Shown here in pieces: positions 17,872-27,922 of a DNA stretch of 64,000 nt (positions within the stretch are counted from its first letter, which is position 1; each line of letters starts with the position of its first letter). The notes under the pieces are model-generated. The model made no database searches, was not told the DNA's origin, and saw only the letters and a program-made list of their open reading frames with translations. The DNA lies in NCBI RefSeq assembly GCF_031851795.1, contig NZ_CP134696.1, positions 3,616,501 to 3,680,500 on the forward strand, in the 5' to 3' direction. This DNA is from Pontibacter sp. G13. GTDB taxonomy: Bacteria; Bacteroidota; Bacteroidia; J057. Both the position numbers and the translations under genes were made by a program.

Positions 17872-20800
17872 TTAATTGCTCAGGGCAAACCTCAATTGGA
17901 AACCACCACTGGTAAAGGCTGTGCGATAGGCGTTGCCTGTAACTGGATCGTTGAAGTTGTATTCGAAGAACACCCGAACATTCAAGCGCTTGTTTACAAC
18001 ATAATCCACTGTGGGATTCAAAATGAGGTTAAATGACCCTCTCGTGGGCTGGGAAGCCAGTCGTGGCTCACCCACAATTTGAGGGAGGACATGGTTCACT
18101 TCCCGTGTCTCTCGGAGCGTCGCTCGCAACGAGAAGTTCATGCTGTTTCGCAAATATAGTTCTCTTCCGAACAATCGTAGATTCCAATTCAATTTATCTT
18201 TACGATAGCCCACCATAAGTAGGACATCGGTATTTCTCAATTCTACCAATTGGAGACTCCCCACATTCATGGTCAGCTGCCTTCCTTTCTTGAAGTCAAT
18301 TTGGGTGGTCACCCCATTCTTCCAATTCATGTTGAAGCCAATCAGCGGTGCAAATTGCTCGGACATCTGAACGGCCTGAATGTTGTCCTCTGAGAAATAA
18401 TCTACAATGACCGTTCCCGTGGTGGAATCTATCCCCACGATCTTAGGCTCATCTGCAAATCCATCCCCATTGTCATCAAGGAAATTCAAGTTGTTGTTGA
18501 ACGTTCCAACAGAATATGTCGCCCGATAAGCATGCTTGAGTGTCATGGATGAAAGCCATTTCTTCAAGCTTGGGATTCCCGTGAGGAGGTTGTAGTTCAC
18601 ACTCCAGTTGGGCAATGGAATATCTGGGAAGCTGGTCAGTTTGATCTTGTTCGGATTGTAGACACCGTATGAAGCCAACATTGAGGTGATCAAAACATCC
18701 TGATTGGACCCTAGATATCCATTGACGTATCCGCCTTGCACAATGGGATTGCCCACGGTATTTGGATTCTCTTCGGAATACCTTCGAGAAATATCTTGTC
18801 GAATCCGATCGAATTCATTGTATGATTCTGAGTTCTCAGCCTTTCCAAACTCCCAAGCTGTACCGATCAGCATGGTAGACATGGTGAAGTTGCCACTCCT
18901 CAATGGGTCGAAACTCCGATAGTTCATTTCTTGAGGATCCCATCGGAAAAACTCAGAATCATTGGTGGAGATGCTTCGGTTTACATTCAGCTCTACTCGG
19001 AATCCTCGGAACAATTCTACGGATGTTCGCCCTGTCAATTGTTCGCTAGAATTCTGCAAGAATAGATTGGAGAGCGCAGAGTCTCTCGAAATCCAGCCAT
19101 ATTGAGCTGCCGTGGGCCTGATATCTCGTTGTCCCCCAAAAATGAATTGCCAAGTCGGAGCAATCACAGAACTAATCTCTCCGGTAGCGGGATCGACATA
19201 TTCCCAGTCAAAACCAAAGTTATTGGTTCGAGGGAGATACCCGGGCAACGTAGTACTATTGTTCCCCGTGTAGCTCAGATCTGCACTCTTGACACTTAGA
19301 CCAATTCGGACGACTTCCCTTCCTACATTCTTGAGGAATTTGACAAATGGAGAAGGCTGCTTGGTCGTATCTGCCTCTTCCTCGGTCGGCTGAGGTTGCT
19401 GAGGATTAGGTCTTCGGGGATTCCTACTGGCATTTTCAGCGGCCCTCCGCTCACGCTCACGCTTTTGCTGTGCATCCAGCACATCTCTCAGTGGCTTGAA
19501 TTTCCGATACAGCCCATTCAAATCCAGTCGAGCACTCGCTTGGATATTTTGATTGTTCCGAGCCGATCCTCCAAACGAAGGATTGATCTCCGGAGCCTGC
19601 TGCCAATTGAAGGAGGCAGAATATCCGACATTACCGCTGATCCAGTTCAATGGTTTGATCTGGGAAAAGGGAAGCTGGTAGGCGAGATTGATATTTTGGA
19701 CGAAATCAATATTTCGGCCCATATTGATCAAATTCTCGAACCCTCGCGAGGTATCTCGTCCCACATGGAACAGATTCTCAATCAAGCTTCCCACGGAATC
19801 TCTTTCCTCCTGCGTAGCATCAGACCAATAACCCTTCACCTCATCCACACGGGAAATATTCGTAGCAGAATAATTCAACTGGAGGTTTTGGGTAAATGCC
19901 CAAGTCAAATTGTATGATCTGGTTATCAGGAAGTTTTTAGTAAACAATGGATCAAGATCTCCCCCAAATTCTGTGGTAGGTCTAATCCGTCGATCCTCGA
20001 ACAGTCGATTACCATTAACCGTCATCGAGAAAGATGTAGGTAATGGATTAAATGACCATTGAGACAGGAAGGAGCTTTTCTTGACCCAGGAGAATGGCTT
20101 GACCGACAACTGAGGGAAAGTATACCGATAATTCATTCCACCCTGATGCTGGGTATTGAGGAGTTGCTCAATGGTAGCACTTCGAGCGTAGGATTCACTA
20201 TAGGCATAATTCACCGAGAAGTTTGAAATATCCCAAGGATAAGACACTTGCTGGTTCCTACCTCCCTCTCGACCCCCTCCGGCCCTCGGACCGGGCGCGA
20301 CTTTGATCTTTCGCCAGTCGTTGAAATTGATACTTCGGGTTCGCCGGTAATCCTGAATTTCCCTGAGCCGCTCTTTGGCATCTTCTGGATCTAGCGACTC
20401 CACGAGCCTATCTGCCGAGACGTCCCCTTCCTGAGGATCAAAGAGGGGATTCCGAATTTGCTCACCAAAAGTAGCATACATCGGAAGCTGAAGTCCCCAT
20501 TTCTTTGGGAAGAATTTGTCGAGATTCAAGCTAGCAGAAATATTGTAGCGGATCATTTCCTCCAAGCTTCGGGTACTCAAACGTTGTTCAAGCGGACCAA
20601 AACCTGTGGATTTATAGGCTACGTTCGCATCTATGCTACCCAAGTCTGCCAGTTTGAGTCGTGCGCTGGCATTTCCTGCCCAACCTGCCGAAGCATTGAA
20701 GTTGGTCATTCGCAACTCATTCACCCAAACCTCTAGGCAAACCGGATCTACCTCACCACCTGTAGGGTTTCTGACCCCGATCACGATGTTCCGGACATCG

Positions 20801-23800
20801 CTCAGCTGTGGCGTACCCTTCACATAGATCTGGTGACCTTCCGGCAAATCATCATCTCGGTAGGCGTGCCGATAAATCAACCCTGTCCCCGAGTTGTTTC
20901 GATCCTCTTTGGCCAATGCCAATTTGACCAACTCAAAGTCGAACTCATTCGAAGCAAGCCAGATATTTTCTGCAGTCTGATCATTGGGCGTGGAAGGCGT
21001 CAACGGCAATTCGTACTCGTAGTAGTTTTCATCGTTGTCCATCCCCAATCGGATGAAAGCAGTGGCGTCCCCGGTATTCACAAAATTGGGAGGAACAACT
21101 CCGTCGTCTGTAGGCTCAGCATGAACCCACATTTTGAGGCGGTCATATTGCCGCAAATCACTCGATACTTTTTTGAAAATACCTCGGGCATCCCCATCCT
21201 TGAGATTACAAGTCTTGATCTGGAGGGAGCGTTCATTTTGAAGGAAACTTCCCTGAATGCTACCATTCTGGATCAATCGCTCTACCCCAGGAGGAAGAAT
21301 GTAGTTGAATGGTTCTTTGGCTGAGTTTTCCTCGATACTCACGCTTCCGAGTTCAAAACTCGTGAAGGGAGGTTCTTGAGGATCGGTTACAATACTTTCA
21401 TCAGACAAGTCGCCTGCATATTTCCGCCATTGAGTAGCGACCAACTGGAACTCCGCAAGTCTCAAAATAGCAGAGTCTTGCCAGCCATTCATATACATCC
21501 GCATGTATCCGATGGCCTTGAAGTTGTTAATCCCTCCAACGGAACGCCCAGCATTCAAGGGGACCCGGAACTGAATCCAAGTAGCCGTCTGGCGAACGTT
21601 TGCATTCCCAGTAGGAATGTCTTCGGTAGTGATCTTATCGACGATGAAATTGGTTCCGGGCTCGAGTGAATCAGGATGTAGTTTCATCCGATATTCCCAA
21701 TATTGCTCGGCAAAATCTACAGAACCGTTTCCGTTCAAATCCTCATTGTCTGGAATCGTAGTGGATTGAAGGGTGAACTCCTGACCACCTGCGGATGGTG
21801 GAGAATTTCGCTCCATCCCATTGTATAAGGCGTACCGCTCCAAAATCCCTGCTTCCTCGGTTTGATATCGAGGATCGCGATAAGAATAGAAATCATCCGA
21901 GCTTGGATCTTCCTCCGCAAAAGCCATGGCATCTGGCGCAAGGAAGGTCCGAAGGCTATCGAGATAGGCCGCAAAGAAGGTTCGCTCACCTTCATTATCC
22001 AATCCATCAAGACCTACATCCTGGGCGATTCGATCATCGGCATCCGCGAGGAAGAAGTCGTTCGGGTTATTTCCCTGTGGAACCCGTCCCCAATCAGTTT
22101 CGGTAGTATTGTCTTCATCGTCTACACCGGGCAACCCACTTTCTCGACTCAAGGTCTCATCAGGAAGCACATCTTCCCCAACCAATCCCAAGTTGATATA
22201 GAATTCCCCACCTTCATGATCAGGTTCGTCCATGAATGGGTCCATCATCCAGAATTCAAGGAATTCGACATTCGTAGCCTCAAAGTCATTGTTGACGTCG
22301 ATTTCACGTTGGACCCCAGCCCAGTTTTCCTCAGGATCTACAAAATTCCCCTGTGGATTGAGCTTAGTAGGAGAAGTCTGGTAGTTGTGGAGTCCCCGTT
22401 CGTTGGGAATATAATGAAGGTCAAATGTGTTGATCAGGGTGTTACCAAATGCACGGTTGGCAGTAGGGAAAATCTCGTTGACCTGAATTTGACGAGTGTA
22501 GTTGTTGGACTTGTCATCATCCGGAATCGGCAAATCTCCCCTGAGGTAAAAGGTTTGGTCAATTTGGTACCATGATAGTTTTGCCCGAGTGTAATTGTCT
22601 CTCAGTGGATTCAGATAGGCCGTTCGCGGGTCAAATAGCCGTGGGTTTCCTTCAGGGAAGGAAGCCATTTTCCATCGGGCAATCCCTGTGATGGTTGTAG
22701 GCTGAGCAGCAGCTTCAAAATCATCCAAGTAGACAATCCCCCGATCTTCCTCGGTTTTATTGACACTTGGAGTTCCAGGCAAGAATTGAGCAAATTCACC
22801 CGCCAAGGAGATGGATGAAGGAGAAGTTGTACTGACCAGCGGGATCTTGTCTATCAAGCGAGTCATGAAATCAGACTCCGATTGATAGGTACCGTCCAGA
22901 CCCCACAAGGTGTTGTTGAGCGGCTCATCCCCCAGAATCGTTTTGATGTTGAAGGGCTGCTCTTTGAGATTCATGACAGTCGCTCCCAAGGCAATCTTAT
23001 CCGATGGGCTATATTCTGCCCTCGCACCCAAGAGAATTTTGGTCTGAGTGTTGACGAGGGAGGCACTTTCATAATTTACCTGAATATCCTGCCCAGAGGT
23101 CAAGATCGCCTGATTGATAATCGTCACCTTTCCCCCGAAATAATCCACCTGATAATCCTGACCTTCCGTCAATGTTCGACCTCCTGCTGTTACGGTCACA
23201 CTTCCTTCCTGTAGGTTGAATGTGTTCAGCGGGATTTCAGAACTGGATGACGATCGATAGGTACCTTGCAGGCTATAGCTATTCAGCTCGGGGAAGTTGT
23301 TGGTTGCGCCCGGCTGGGTATCGTCATAGAGTGGCTGGAAAACGTATTTGGTGGTGAGGTTGGGGTCATTATCTAGCTGTTCCGCCAAGAATTCCCCAAA
23401 GGGTTCTAGGACCGGGAATATCACCAAGCCCTTATCCGACCTCACAGTAAGGCCTTCCAAATAGTCAAAATAGTTGTCTGGCCCCGGACTTGTATTGTTT
23501 GTCAAACGGTCTAACCCCAATACCTGAATCAAAGGAATGTTGTCAACTGGGCCGTCTGGCAGGAAGTTGATTTTACCCGCTGAGGTTCTCGAATCGAATT
23601 TGACATCCAAATAGAATCCATCCCCTTGCAATCCATATCCGATGTTGTAGATGTTTTTCATCATCAAGTCCCACGCCGGATATGGACTAACGCGAAGCAC
23701 GTTGGGCTTCAGCATTTTGAGGAAAAGGACATTGGAGTTCAAGCCATCTGCCGGAACATCATCGCTGAATTCCCCTACCTGAAGATTCTGCCCATTCAAA

Positions 23801-25254
23801 GAATAGTTAAACGCCACAAACAGCACTTGATCTGAACGAACAGGGCTATTCAAGGAAATATATCCAAGCTGGGTATTGACCGTGTATTCTTCAGGACGAA
23901 GGCGTCTCATGTTACCGATCACCTGAAAGTCCTCGGTATTGGTTGCACCAATCCCAAATCCTTCAACGGCACTCTTGGCTGAGTTCTGCTGACGTGCAGC
24001 AGGATCATTCAGCAAAAGTGAATATAGATTGTTGGCATTATTCGATGGCAACAAAGTATCGCCACTCCGAATCAGGTTGTCATTGTAAACCACACCTTCC
24101 CCGCCGGCGAATGGGGTGTCGTTCTCCCCCAAATCCACCAATCCCAAGGCATTACGGTTGTTTTGGGTAACTCCCTGCTGTTCAACCCAAACCTCTACTC
24201 GGTTGATCCGGAGATTGGATCGAATGATCGGCAGGTCAGACATGGCATCCTCGTAGCGAGACCGGAAATAGTGGCTCAAGAAGTAATGTCGGTATTGGTC
24301 GTATTCGGCTGCACCTTTTTCGAAGGGAGTTTCAATCGCACCGCCGCCGCCTACATTCACACTTTCCACACGCCCACGCTCCATAGACGCCAAAGCAGTC
24401 ACATAGACAGGCCCAAATCGAAGGCGAGTCTTGATCCCATCGAGGTTTTGTCGGCCTTGAATCAGGGAGTTGCCCACCTGCATGGAAACCTGACCTACCT
24501 CGATATTCTGAAGAATGTCATCCTCAGTACCGCTGTGCTCGAGTTTCAACTGATTCTCAAATGCGAAATTGGCTTGGTTGTCAAAGTTTGCATTGATCTT
24601 GAGCGCTTCCCCAATCTGGCCAATTACCCCCAATTGGATCTGCTGATCAAAGTTGAAGGTAGTGATACTCCGTTGACGCTCCGGAAGGCTTGGATTGTCG
24701 GTAAAGTTGTGATCAAGTGAAAACTTCAGGGTGGCGAATCCTGTAGGTCGGATAGAAACGGTACCGCCCCGGAAGATATCTGAGAGGTCTTCCAGATCGA
24801 TATTCAATTCGAGGCCTTTTTCGGCAATCTCGTTATTGGCGAGGGACTTTTCCCGGAAATAGTCTTCCCGATCCCTATCCAGCCGATAGGAAATATAATC
24901 TTCGTATCCAATGTAGGAAGGACGACGTATATCGAGCGCTCCTGCACGTTCGAAGATATTGAATCCCATGCTGTCAGTATCCAGCTCAAAAGAAGTCTGG
25001 AAATTGCCAGGCGCAGGGAGTTGCAGTGGGGTTACATACTCCTGCTGGGTAGCGTCACCTACCCGGTCGTTGGGATTCTTCTTGACTTTGGAGGTGTCTC
25101 CATCCGTCTCTAGCGACGTGCTGTCTGGATCTGAGGACCAAGTAACCAGATTCCCGATTTTTACATCTGAGGGATCTTGGGAAGGAATCTCATTTTCAGG
25201 CGCGAAAAAAGCCGCTATTGCGGAGAACAGCAATGCAAAACTGAACTTCGACAA
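17872..25254 (-). CDS. sprA: Cell-surface protein SprA, type IX secretion translocon
   Basis: A 2,460-residue outer-membrane protein, close to the usual SprA/Sov length. SprA forms the giant beta-barrel pore of the type IX secretion system through which CTD-bearing proteins cross the outer membrane. Family landmarks are the repeated N-terminal regions with FNFDQQIQLGVIGQIGEALKINANFDNQA, the LRINRVEVWVEQ and GQDYQVDYFGGKVTI segments, and a C-terminal barrel ending FNDPVTGNAYRTAFTSGGFQLRFALSN. The signal peptide (KFSFALLFSAIAAFFAPE) is present. No in-frame ATG precedes it; the likely start is TTG at 25254 (CTG at 25263 is the alternative, with an in-frame stop four codons further up). It lies downstream of ruvA, a neighbourhood common in Bacteroidota. 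Confidence 0.95.
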   Translation of the reverse strand: MSKFSFALLFSAIAAFFAPENEIPSQDPSDVKIGNLVTWSSDPDSTSLETDGDTSKVKKNPNDRVGDATQQEYVTPLQLPAPGNFQTSFELDTDSMGFNIFERAGALDIRRPSYIGYEDYISYRLDRDREDYFREKSLANNEIAEKGLELNIDLEDLSDIFRGGTVSIRPTGFATLKFSLDHNFTDNPSLPERQRSITTFNFDQQIQLGVIGQIGEALKINANFDNQANFAFENQLKLEHSGTEDDILQNIEVGQVSMQVGNSLIQGRQNLDGIKTRLRFGPVYVTALASMERGRVESVNVGGGGAIETPFEKGAAEYDQYRHYFLSHYFRSRYEDAMSDLPIIRSNLRINRVEVWVEQQGVTQNNRNALGLVDLGENDTPFAGGEGVVYNDNLIRSGDTLLPSNNANNLYSLLLNDPAARQQNSAKSAVEGFGIGATNTEDFQVIGNMRRLRPEEYTVNTQLGYISLNSPVRSDQVLFVAFNYSLNGQNLQVGEFSDDVPADGLNSNVLFLKMLKPNVLRVSPYPAWDLMMKNIYNIGYGLQGDGFYLDVKFDSRTSAGKINFLPDGPVDNIPLIQVLGLDRLTNNTSPGPDNYFDYLEGLTVRSDKGLVIFPVLEPFGEFLAEQLDNDPNLTTKYVFQPLYDDTQPGATNNFPELNSYSLQGTYRSSSSSEIPLNTFNLQEGSVTVTAGGRTLTEGQDYQVDYFGGKVTIINQAILTSGQDIQVNYESASLVNTQTKILLGARAEYSPSDKIALGATVMNLKEQPFNIKTILGDEPLNNTLWGLDGTYQSESDFMTRLIDKIPLVSTTSPSSISLAGEFAQFLPGTPSVNKTEEDRGIVYLDDFEAAAQPTTITGIARWKMASFPEGNPRLFDPRTAYLNPLRDNYTRAKLSWYQIDQTFYLRGDLPIPDDDKSNNYTRQIQVNEIFPTANRAFGNTLINTFDLHYIPNERGLHNYQTSPTKLNPQGNFVDPEENWAGVQREIDVNNDFEATNVEFLEFWMMDPFMDEPDHEGGEFYINLGLVGEDVLPDETLSRESGLPGVDDEDNTTETDWGRVPQGNNPNDFFLADADDRIAQDVGLDGLDNEGERTFFAAYLDSLRTFLAPDAMAFAEEDPSSDDFYSYRDPRYQTEEAGILERYALYNGMERNSPPSAGGQEFTLQSTTIPDNEDLNGNGSVDFAEQYWEYRMKLHPDSLEPGTNFIVDKITTEDIPTGNANVRQTATWIQFRVPLNAGRSVGGINNFKAIGYMRMYMNGWQDSAILRLAEFQLVATQWRKYAGDLSDESIVTDPQEPPFTSFELGSVSIEENSAKEPFNYILPPGVERLIQNGSIQGSFLQNERSLQIKTCNLKDGDARGIFKKVSSDLRQYDRLKMWVHAEPTDDGVVPPNFVNTGDATAFIRLGMDNDENYYEYELPLTPSTPNDQTAENIWLASNEFDFELVKLALAKEDRNNSGTGLIYRHAYRDDDLPEGHQIYVKGTPQLSDVRNIVIGVRNPTGGEVDPVCLEVWVNELRMTNFNASAGWAGNASARLKLADLGSIDANVAYKSTGFGPLEQRLSTRSLEEMIRYNISASLNLDKFFPKKWGLQLPMYATFGEQIRNPLFDPQEGDVSADRLVESLDPEDAKERLREIQDYRRTRSINFNDWRKIKVAPGPRAGGGREGGRNQQVSYPWDISNFSVNYAYSESYARSATIEQLLNTQHQGGMNYRYTFPQLSVKPFSWVKKSSFLSQWSFNPLPTSFSMTVNGNRLFEDRRIRPTTEFGGDLDPLFTKNFLITRSYNLTWAFTQNLQLNYSATNISRVDEVKGYWSDATQEERDSVGSLIENLFHVGRDTSRGFENLINMGRNIDFVQNINLAYQLPFSQIKPLNWISGNVGYSASFNWQQAPEINPSFGGSARNNQNIQASARLDLNGLYRKFKPLRDVLDAQQKRERERRAAENASRNPRRPNPQQPQPTEEEADTTKQPSPFVKFLKNVGREVVRIGLSVKSADLSYTGNNSTTLPGYLPRTNNFGFDWEYVDPATGEISSVIAPTWQFIFGGQRDIRPTAAQYGWISRDSALSNLFLQNSSEQLTGRTSVELFRGFRVELNVNRSISTNDSEFFRWDPQEMNYRSFDPLRSGNFTMSTMLIGTAWEFGKAENSESYNEFDRIRQDISRRYSEENPNTVGNPIVQGGYVNGYLGSNQDVLITSMLASYGVYNPNKIKLTSFPDIPLPNWSVNYNLLTGIPSLKKWLSSMTLKHAYRATYSVGTFNNNLNFLDDNGDGFADEPKIVGIDSTTGTVIVDYFSEDNIQAVQMSEQFAPLIGFNMNWKNGVTTQIDFKKGRQLTMNVGSLQLVELRNTDVLLMVGYRKDKLNWNLRLFGRELYLRNSMNFSLRATLRETREVNHVLPQIVGEPRLASQPTRGSFNLILNPTVDYVVNKRLNVRVFFEYNFNDPVTGNAYRTAFTSGGFQLRFALSN

Positions 25255-25438
25255 GGCAAACAGATTAAAAGGTTACGTCAACGTAGGCTGTTGAAAATAG
25301 CTCAGCGTAGAAGTTCAATCATAGGCCGGAGGCGGATTGGTGGGATGAGTGATTCTGGGAAAATGGGAGTAGTATGGTGCAAAAGTATTGCAACTCGCTA
25401 CAAACATAGAAAATATCTGGTAGATACAAAGGGTAATT

Positions 25439-25451
25439 ACGGTGCCACCGT
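25439..25451. repeat. 13-bp palindrome between ruvA and sprA
   Basis: ACGGTG-c-CACCGT is a perfect odd palindrome 185 bp upstream of the sprA start. It could be an operator half-site pair or chance; no second copy was noticed nearby. Confidence 0.25.
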
Positions 25452-25506
25452 GTCACGACAATCCAGATATTTCCAATGATAAATTACCTGAACACTCGCA
25501 AGGGTA

Positions 25507-26097
25507 TTATCCGTTTTTCAATGCCAGCTTAATGATTTCCTCCACCTTGAGGTCAGCACCCTTAGATTTTAGGATTTGGTCAATGCGCTTGCTCATCACA
25601 GTTTTGTTGAGTCCCAATTGCACCAATGCGGCCAATGCTTCAGCCTTCAATTGCGACTGCGACCCACCGGCAGTGGTTGCACTTGATCCTCCTTCGGGCA
25701 ATTTGATCTTGTCCTTCAACTCTAGAATGATCCTTCCCGCAGTTTTGGCACCGATTCCCTTTACTCGCTTGAGAGCTTGAGTATCCTCCTCACTGATAGC
25801 GGTATACAAATCTGCCGAAGAAATGCTAGATAGAATCATGAGGGCAGTATTTCCCCCAACTCCAGAGATAGAAATCAATTGCTCGAAGAGGCTCAGCTCC
25901 TGTTGATCAGCAAATCCAAACAACGTATGAGCATCTTCACGCACTTGAAAATGGGTGTGGAGAAATATCTCCTGCTTTCCCTGAAGGGCAGAATAGGTAT
26001 TGAGAGAAATCCTCACGAGATATCCCAATCCTCCACATTCCACGCATACATGTGAAGGCTCCAGTGCGGTCACTTTTCCCCGAATACTTACGATCAC
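25507..26097 (-). CDS. ruvA: Holliday junction branch migration protein RuvA
   Basis: A 196-residue DNA-binding protein that recognises four-way junctions and loads the RuvB motor. The N-terminal OB fold (IRGKVTALEPSHVCVECGGLGY) is followed by two helix-hairpin-helix motifs (LISISGVGGNTALMIL and LKRVKGIGAKTAGRIILELKDK) and a short C-terminal RuvB-binding domain (KAEALAALVQLGL ...). Length matches the family. The start is GTG at 26097; no ATG is available in frame, and the next residues IVSIRGKV align with the usual RuvA opening. RuvB is not in the window. Confidence 0.95.
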   Translation of the reverse strand: MIVSIRGKVTALEPSHVCVECGGLGYLVRISLNTYSALQGKQEIFLHTHFQVREDAHTLFGFADQQELSLFEQLISISGVGGNTALMILSSISSADLYTAISEEDTQALKRVKGIGAKTAGRIILELKDKIKLPEGGSSATTAGGSQSQLKAEALAALVQLGLNKTVMSKRIDQILKSKGADLKVEEIIKLALKNG

Positions 26098-26119
26098 GAC
26101 GAGCTGGTTTGAAATGAAA

Positions 26120-26161
26120 GAATGGTAACCAAGTCGGATATCCGAATCTTGATTACCATTC
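26120..26161 (-). terminator. Long hairpin terminator after the outer-membrane barrel gene
   Basis: An imperfect inverted repeat centred on CGGATATCCG: the outer 14 bp (GAATGGTAA[C/T]CAAG) pair with one wobble, then a 2-nt bulge and a TCGG-atat-CCGA tip. On the minus strand it is followed by TTTCATTTC. It separates the barrel gene from ruvA. Confidence 0.6.
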
Positions 26162-26196
26162 CGAAAGATAAGGGTTATTCAGGAAGTGGGCTAGTA

Positions 26197-26967
26197 TTAG
26201 TCTCCGAAAGAATACAAAACTCCCACTCGCAAACCGATATTGATCGCGTTGGTCACTGCATTTCTGGAAGGACCTCCGACAGTATCCCAGTATTCAATTT
26301 CGTCTACAGATCCATTTTGATAGATGAAAAATGTCTCATCCTTGTCTTCTGAATCGGTCAGTCCCATCTCTCCGCGCAAAGCAAAGATCAAAGAAACCTT
26401 TTCCTGCTCACCCAAAACGATCTGGTACCCAAGATCTACGACAGCGCTGTAATAGATAGGCGCGTAGGTTTCTTTGGTAGTAGGGAAGCTTTTGAAGCTT
26501 TCAGGTACAGCAATGTCCAAGCTTGGATCATCATTGTAAGTTTCGGCACCTGTGAGGAAGTTGGCTGAAACACCTGCATAGATCATGAAGGAGTATTTGG
26601 TTCCTTGATAATTGAAGGAGTTGAATCCAATCATCAAAGGAAGCTTGAAATAATTCAAGCGAGTGGTCACCATGGTACGCTCCTCGATGGTGCGCTTAAA
26701 TGAATAGCGACCCCCTTCTTGGGAGAAAATCGTGTTCAGGCGAACACCGATATATTCGTTGAAGTTGTACCCAACTTCCAATCCGCCCGCCATTCCCACA
26801 TAGGGCTCCATGGTGTACAGATCTTCATCCAAGCTGGCATCGTCCATGTTGTACATGGCCGAAATTTGAGGGATACCAAAAGCTCCCAGTTTCAAACCTC
26901 TTTGGGCTTGACTTGGCAATGCAATCACCATGAGGACTGCGACGAAGGGCAAGTATAGGTTTTTCAT
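26197..26967 (-). CDS. Outer-membrane beta-barrel protein
   Basis: A 256-residue protein with a clear signal peptide (NLYLPFVAVLMVIALPSQAQ) followed by amphipathic beta strands such as PYVGMAGGLEVGYNFNEYIGVRLNTIFSQEGG, GTKYSFMIYAGVSANFLTG and the C-terminal AINIGLRVGVLYSFGD. It resembles the small OMP_b-brl/PorT-like barrels common in this phylum, but family membership is not firm and the function is unknown. I choose the ATG at 26967. The frame is open to 27036, but a promoter matching TTG-N20-TATTTTTG ends just upstream at 26987, which would leave the longer version outside the transcript. Confidence 0.82.
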   Translation of the reverse strand: MKNLYLPFVAVLMVIALPSQAQRGLKLGAFGIPQISAMYNMDDASLDEDLYTMEPYVGMAGGLEVGYNFNEYIGVRLNTIFSQEGGRYSFKRTIEERTMVTTRLNYFKLPLMIGFNSFNYQGTKYSFMIYAGVSANFLTGAETYNDDPSLDIAVPESFKSFPTTKETYAPIYYSAVVDLGYQIVLGEQEKVSLIFALRGEMGLTDSEDKDETFFIYQNGSVDEIEYWDTVGGPSRNAVTNAINIGLRVGVLYSFGD

Positions 26968-26986
26968 CGACAACAGATTAGGTAAC

Positions 26987-27017
26987 CAAAAATAGAACAT
27001 TATTCCCATCGAACCAA
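26987..27017 (-). promoter_or_regulatory. Bacteroidota-type promoter of the barrel gene
   Basis: On the minus strand TTG (27015-27017), a 20-base spacer and TATTTTTG (26987-26994) match the TTG/TAnnTTTG consensus exactly. The implied leader to the ATG at 26967 is short, roughly 15 nt. Confidence 0.6.
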
Positions 27018-27154
27018 GTAGTCCCCAGTTTCGCATAATTCAAATTTTGGCTTACCACATAGATCGAAATTCGCGATTCCCCAGAATGAAATTTACATCC
27101 TCTTTCAGTCTGGGACGTACAAGTGAAACCCTCGCGCACAGGATGTCCATGATT

Positions 27155-27185
27155 TTGACGGCTATAATCGGTATATTATAGTTAG
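27155..27185 (+). promoter_or_regulatory. Candidate promoter with an overlapping palindrome, upstream of tsaC
   Basis: TTG (27155-27157), 19 bases, then TATAGTTAG (27177-27185). The -33 and spacing fit; the -7 box is partial. The inverted repeat CTATAAT-cggtat-ATTATAG lies between the boxes and overlaps the -7 region, a suitable place for a repressor. The rest of the region 26968-27268 holds no gene. Confidence 0.35.
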
Positions 27186-27268
27186 CGGTTGGGTAAATCC
27201 CCCGCACCATGACTCCTCCTGCAGGCTCGCTCATGGATCATTGCACACATCTGACTGTATTCACGAAC

Positions 27269-27901
27269 ATGATCTTAAAAATTCATCCAGACAACCCCCA
27301 AGGCAGACACATTGACCGCGTGGTTGAGTGTTTGAGAGATGGAGGGGTAATCATCTATCCAACCGATACCGTCTATGGATTGGGTTGTGATATCAACAAC
27401 AAGAAAGCTGTTGAACGAATATGCAGGATCAAAGGGATTGACCCCAAGAAGTCTCACCTTTCGTGTGTATGCGAAGATCTGGCCATCATTGGCACATACG
27501 CCAATCATGTGACCACTCCGATGTACAAACTGATGAAGGCTGCGCTTCCGGGCCCATACACCTTCATCCTTGAGGCCAGCAAAATGATTCCGAAGCACTT
27601 CCAACACAAGAAGACCTTCGGAATTCGGGTAGCGGATCATTCCATCCCAAAAATTCTCTGCGAACAATTGGGCAATCCCATTGCATCCATTAGTTTGCCT
27701 ATGGACGAAAACCAACCAGAATTCTCCAACGATCCCGAACTGATTTATCAACGATACATGAAGGAAGTTGATATCGTGGTAGACTGTGGAGTTGGGGGCA
27801 TTGCGGCCTCCACAGTGATTGACCTCAGCAATGGAGAGCAGGATATCGAAGTCATCCGTGAAGGAAAAGGGAGCTTGGAAGAAATTGGATTGGTGTTCTA
27901 G
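27269..27901 (+). CDS. tsaC: L-threonylcarbamoyladenylate synthase (TsaC/YrdC type)
   Basis: A 210-residue cytoplasmic enzyme making threonylcarbamoyl-AMP from threonine, bicarbonate and ATP for the t6A modification of ANN-decoding tRNAs. Family motifs are GGVIIYPTDTVYGLGCD near the N terminus, RICRIKGIDPKKSHLS, PGPYTFILEAS and the FGIRVADHSIP segment. The length is that of the single-domain TsaC/YrdC form; the Sua5 C-terminal extension is absent. The ATG at 27269 is preferred; the frame runs 20 codons further up, but that part has no family character. The fructosamine kinase-like gene follows after 21 bp. Confidence 0.9.
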   Translation: MILKIHPDNPQGRHIDRVVECLRDGGVIIYPTDTVYGLGCDINNKKAVERICRIKGIDPKKSHLSCVCEDLAIIGTYANHVTTPMYKLMKAALPGPYTFILEASKMIPKHFQHKKTFGIRVADHSIPKILCEQLGNPIASISLPMDENQPEFSNDPELIYQRYMKEVDIVVDCGVGGIAASTVIDLSNGEQDIEVIREGKGSLEEIGLVF

Positions 27902-27922
27902 CACGCAATCAATCTCTGATAC

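Noticed and set aside
21862-22575. Long plus-strand frames opposite sprA
   Set aside because: Many such frames occur along this 7.4-kb gene as a by-product of codon bias; none has a recognisable domain.
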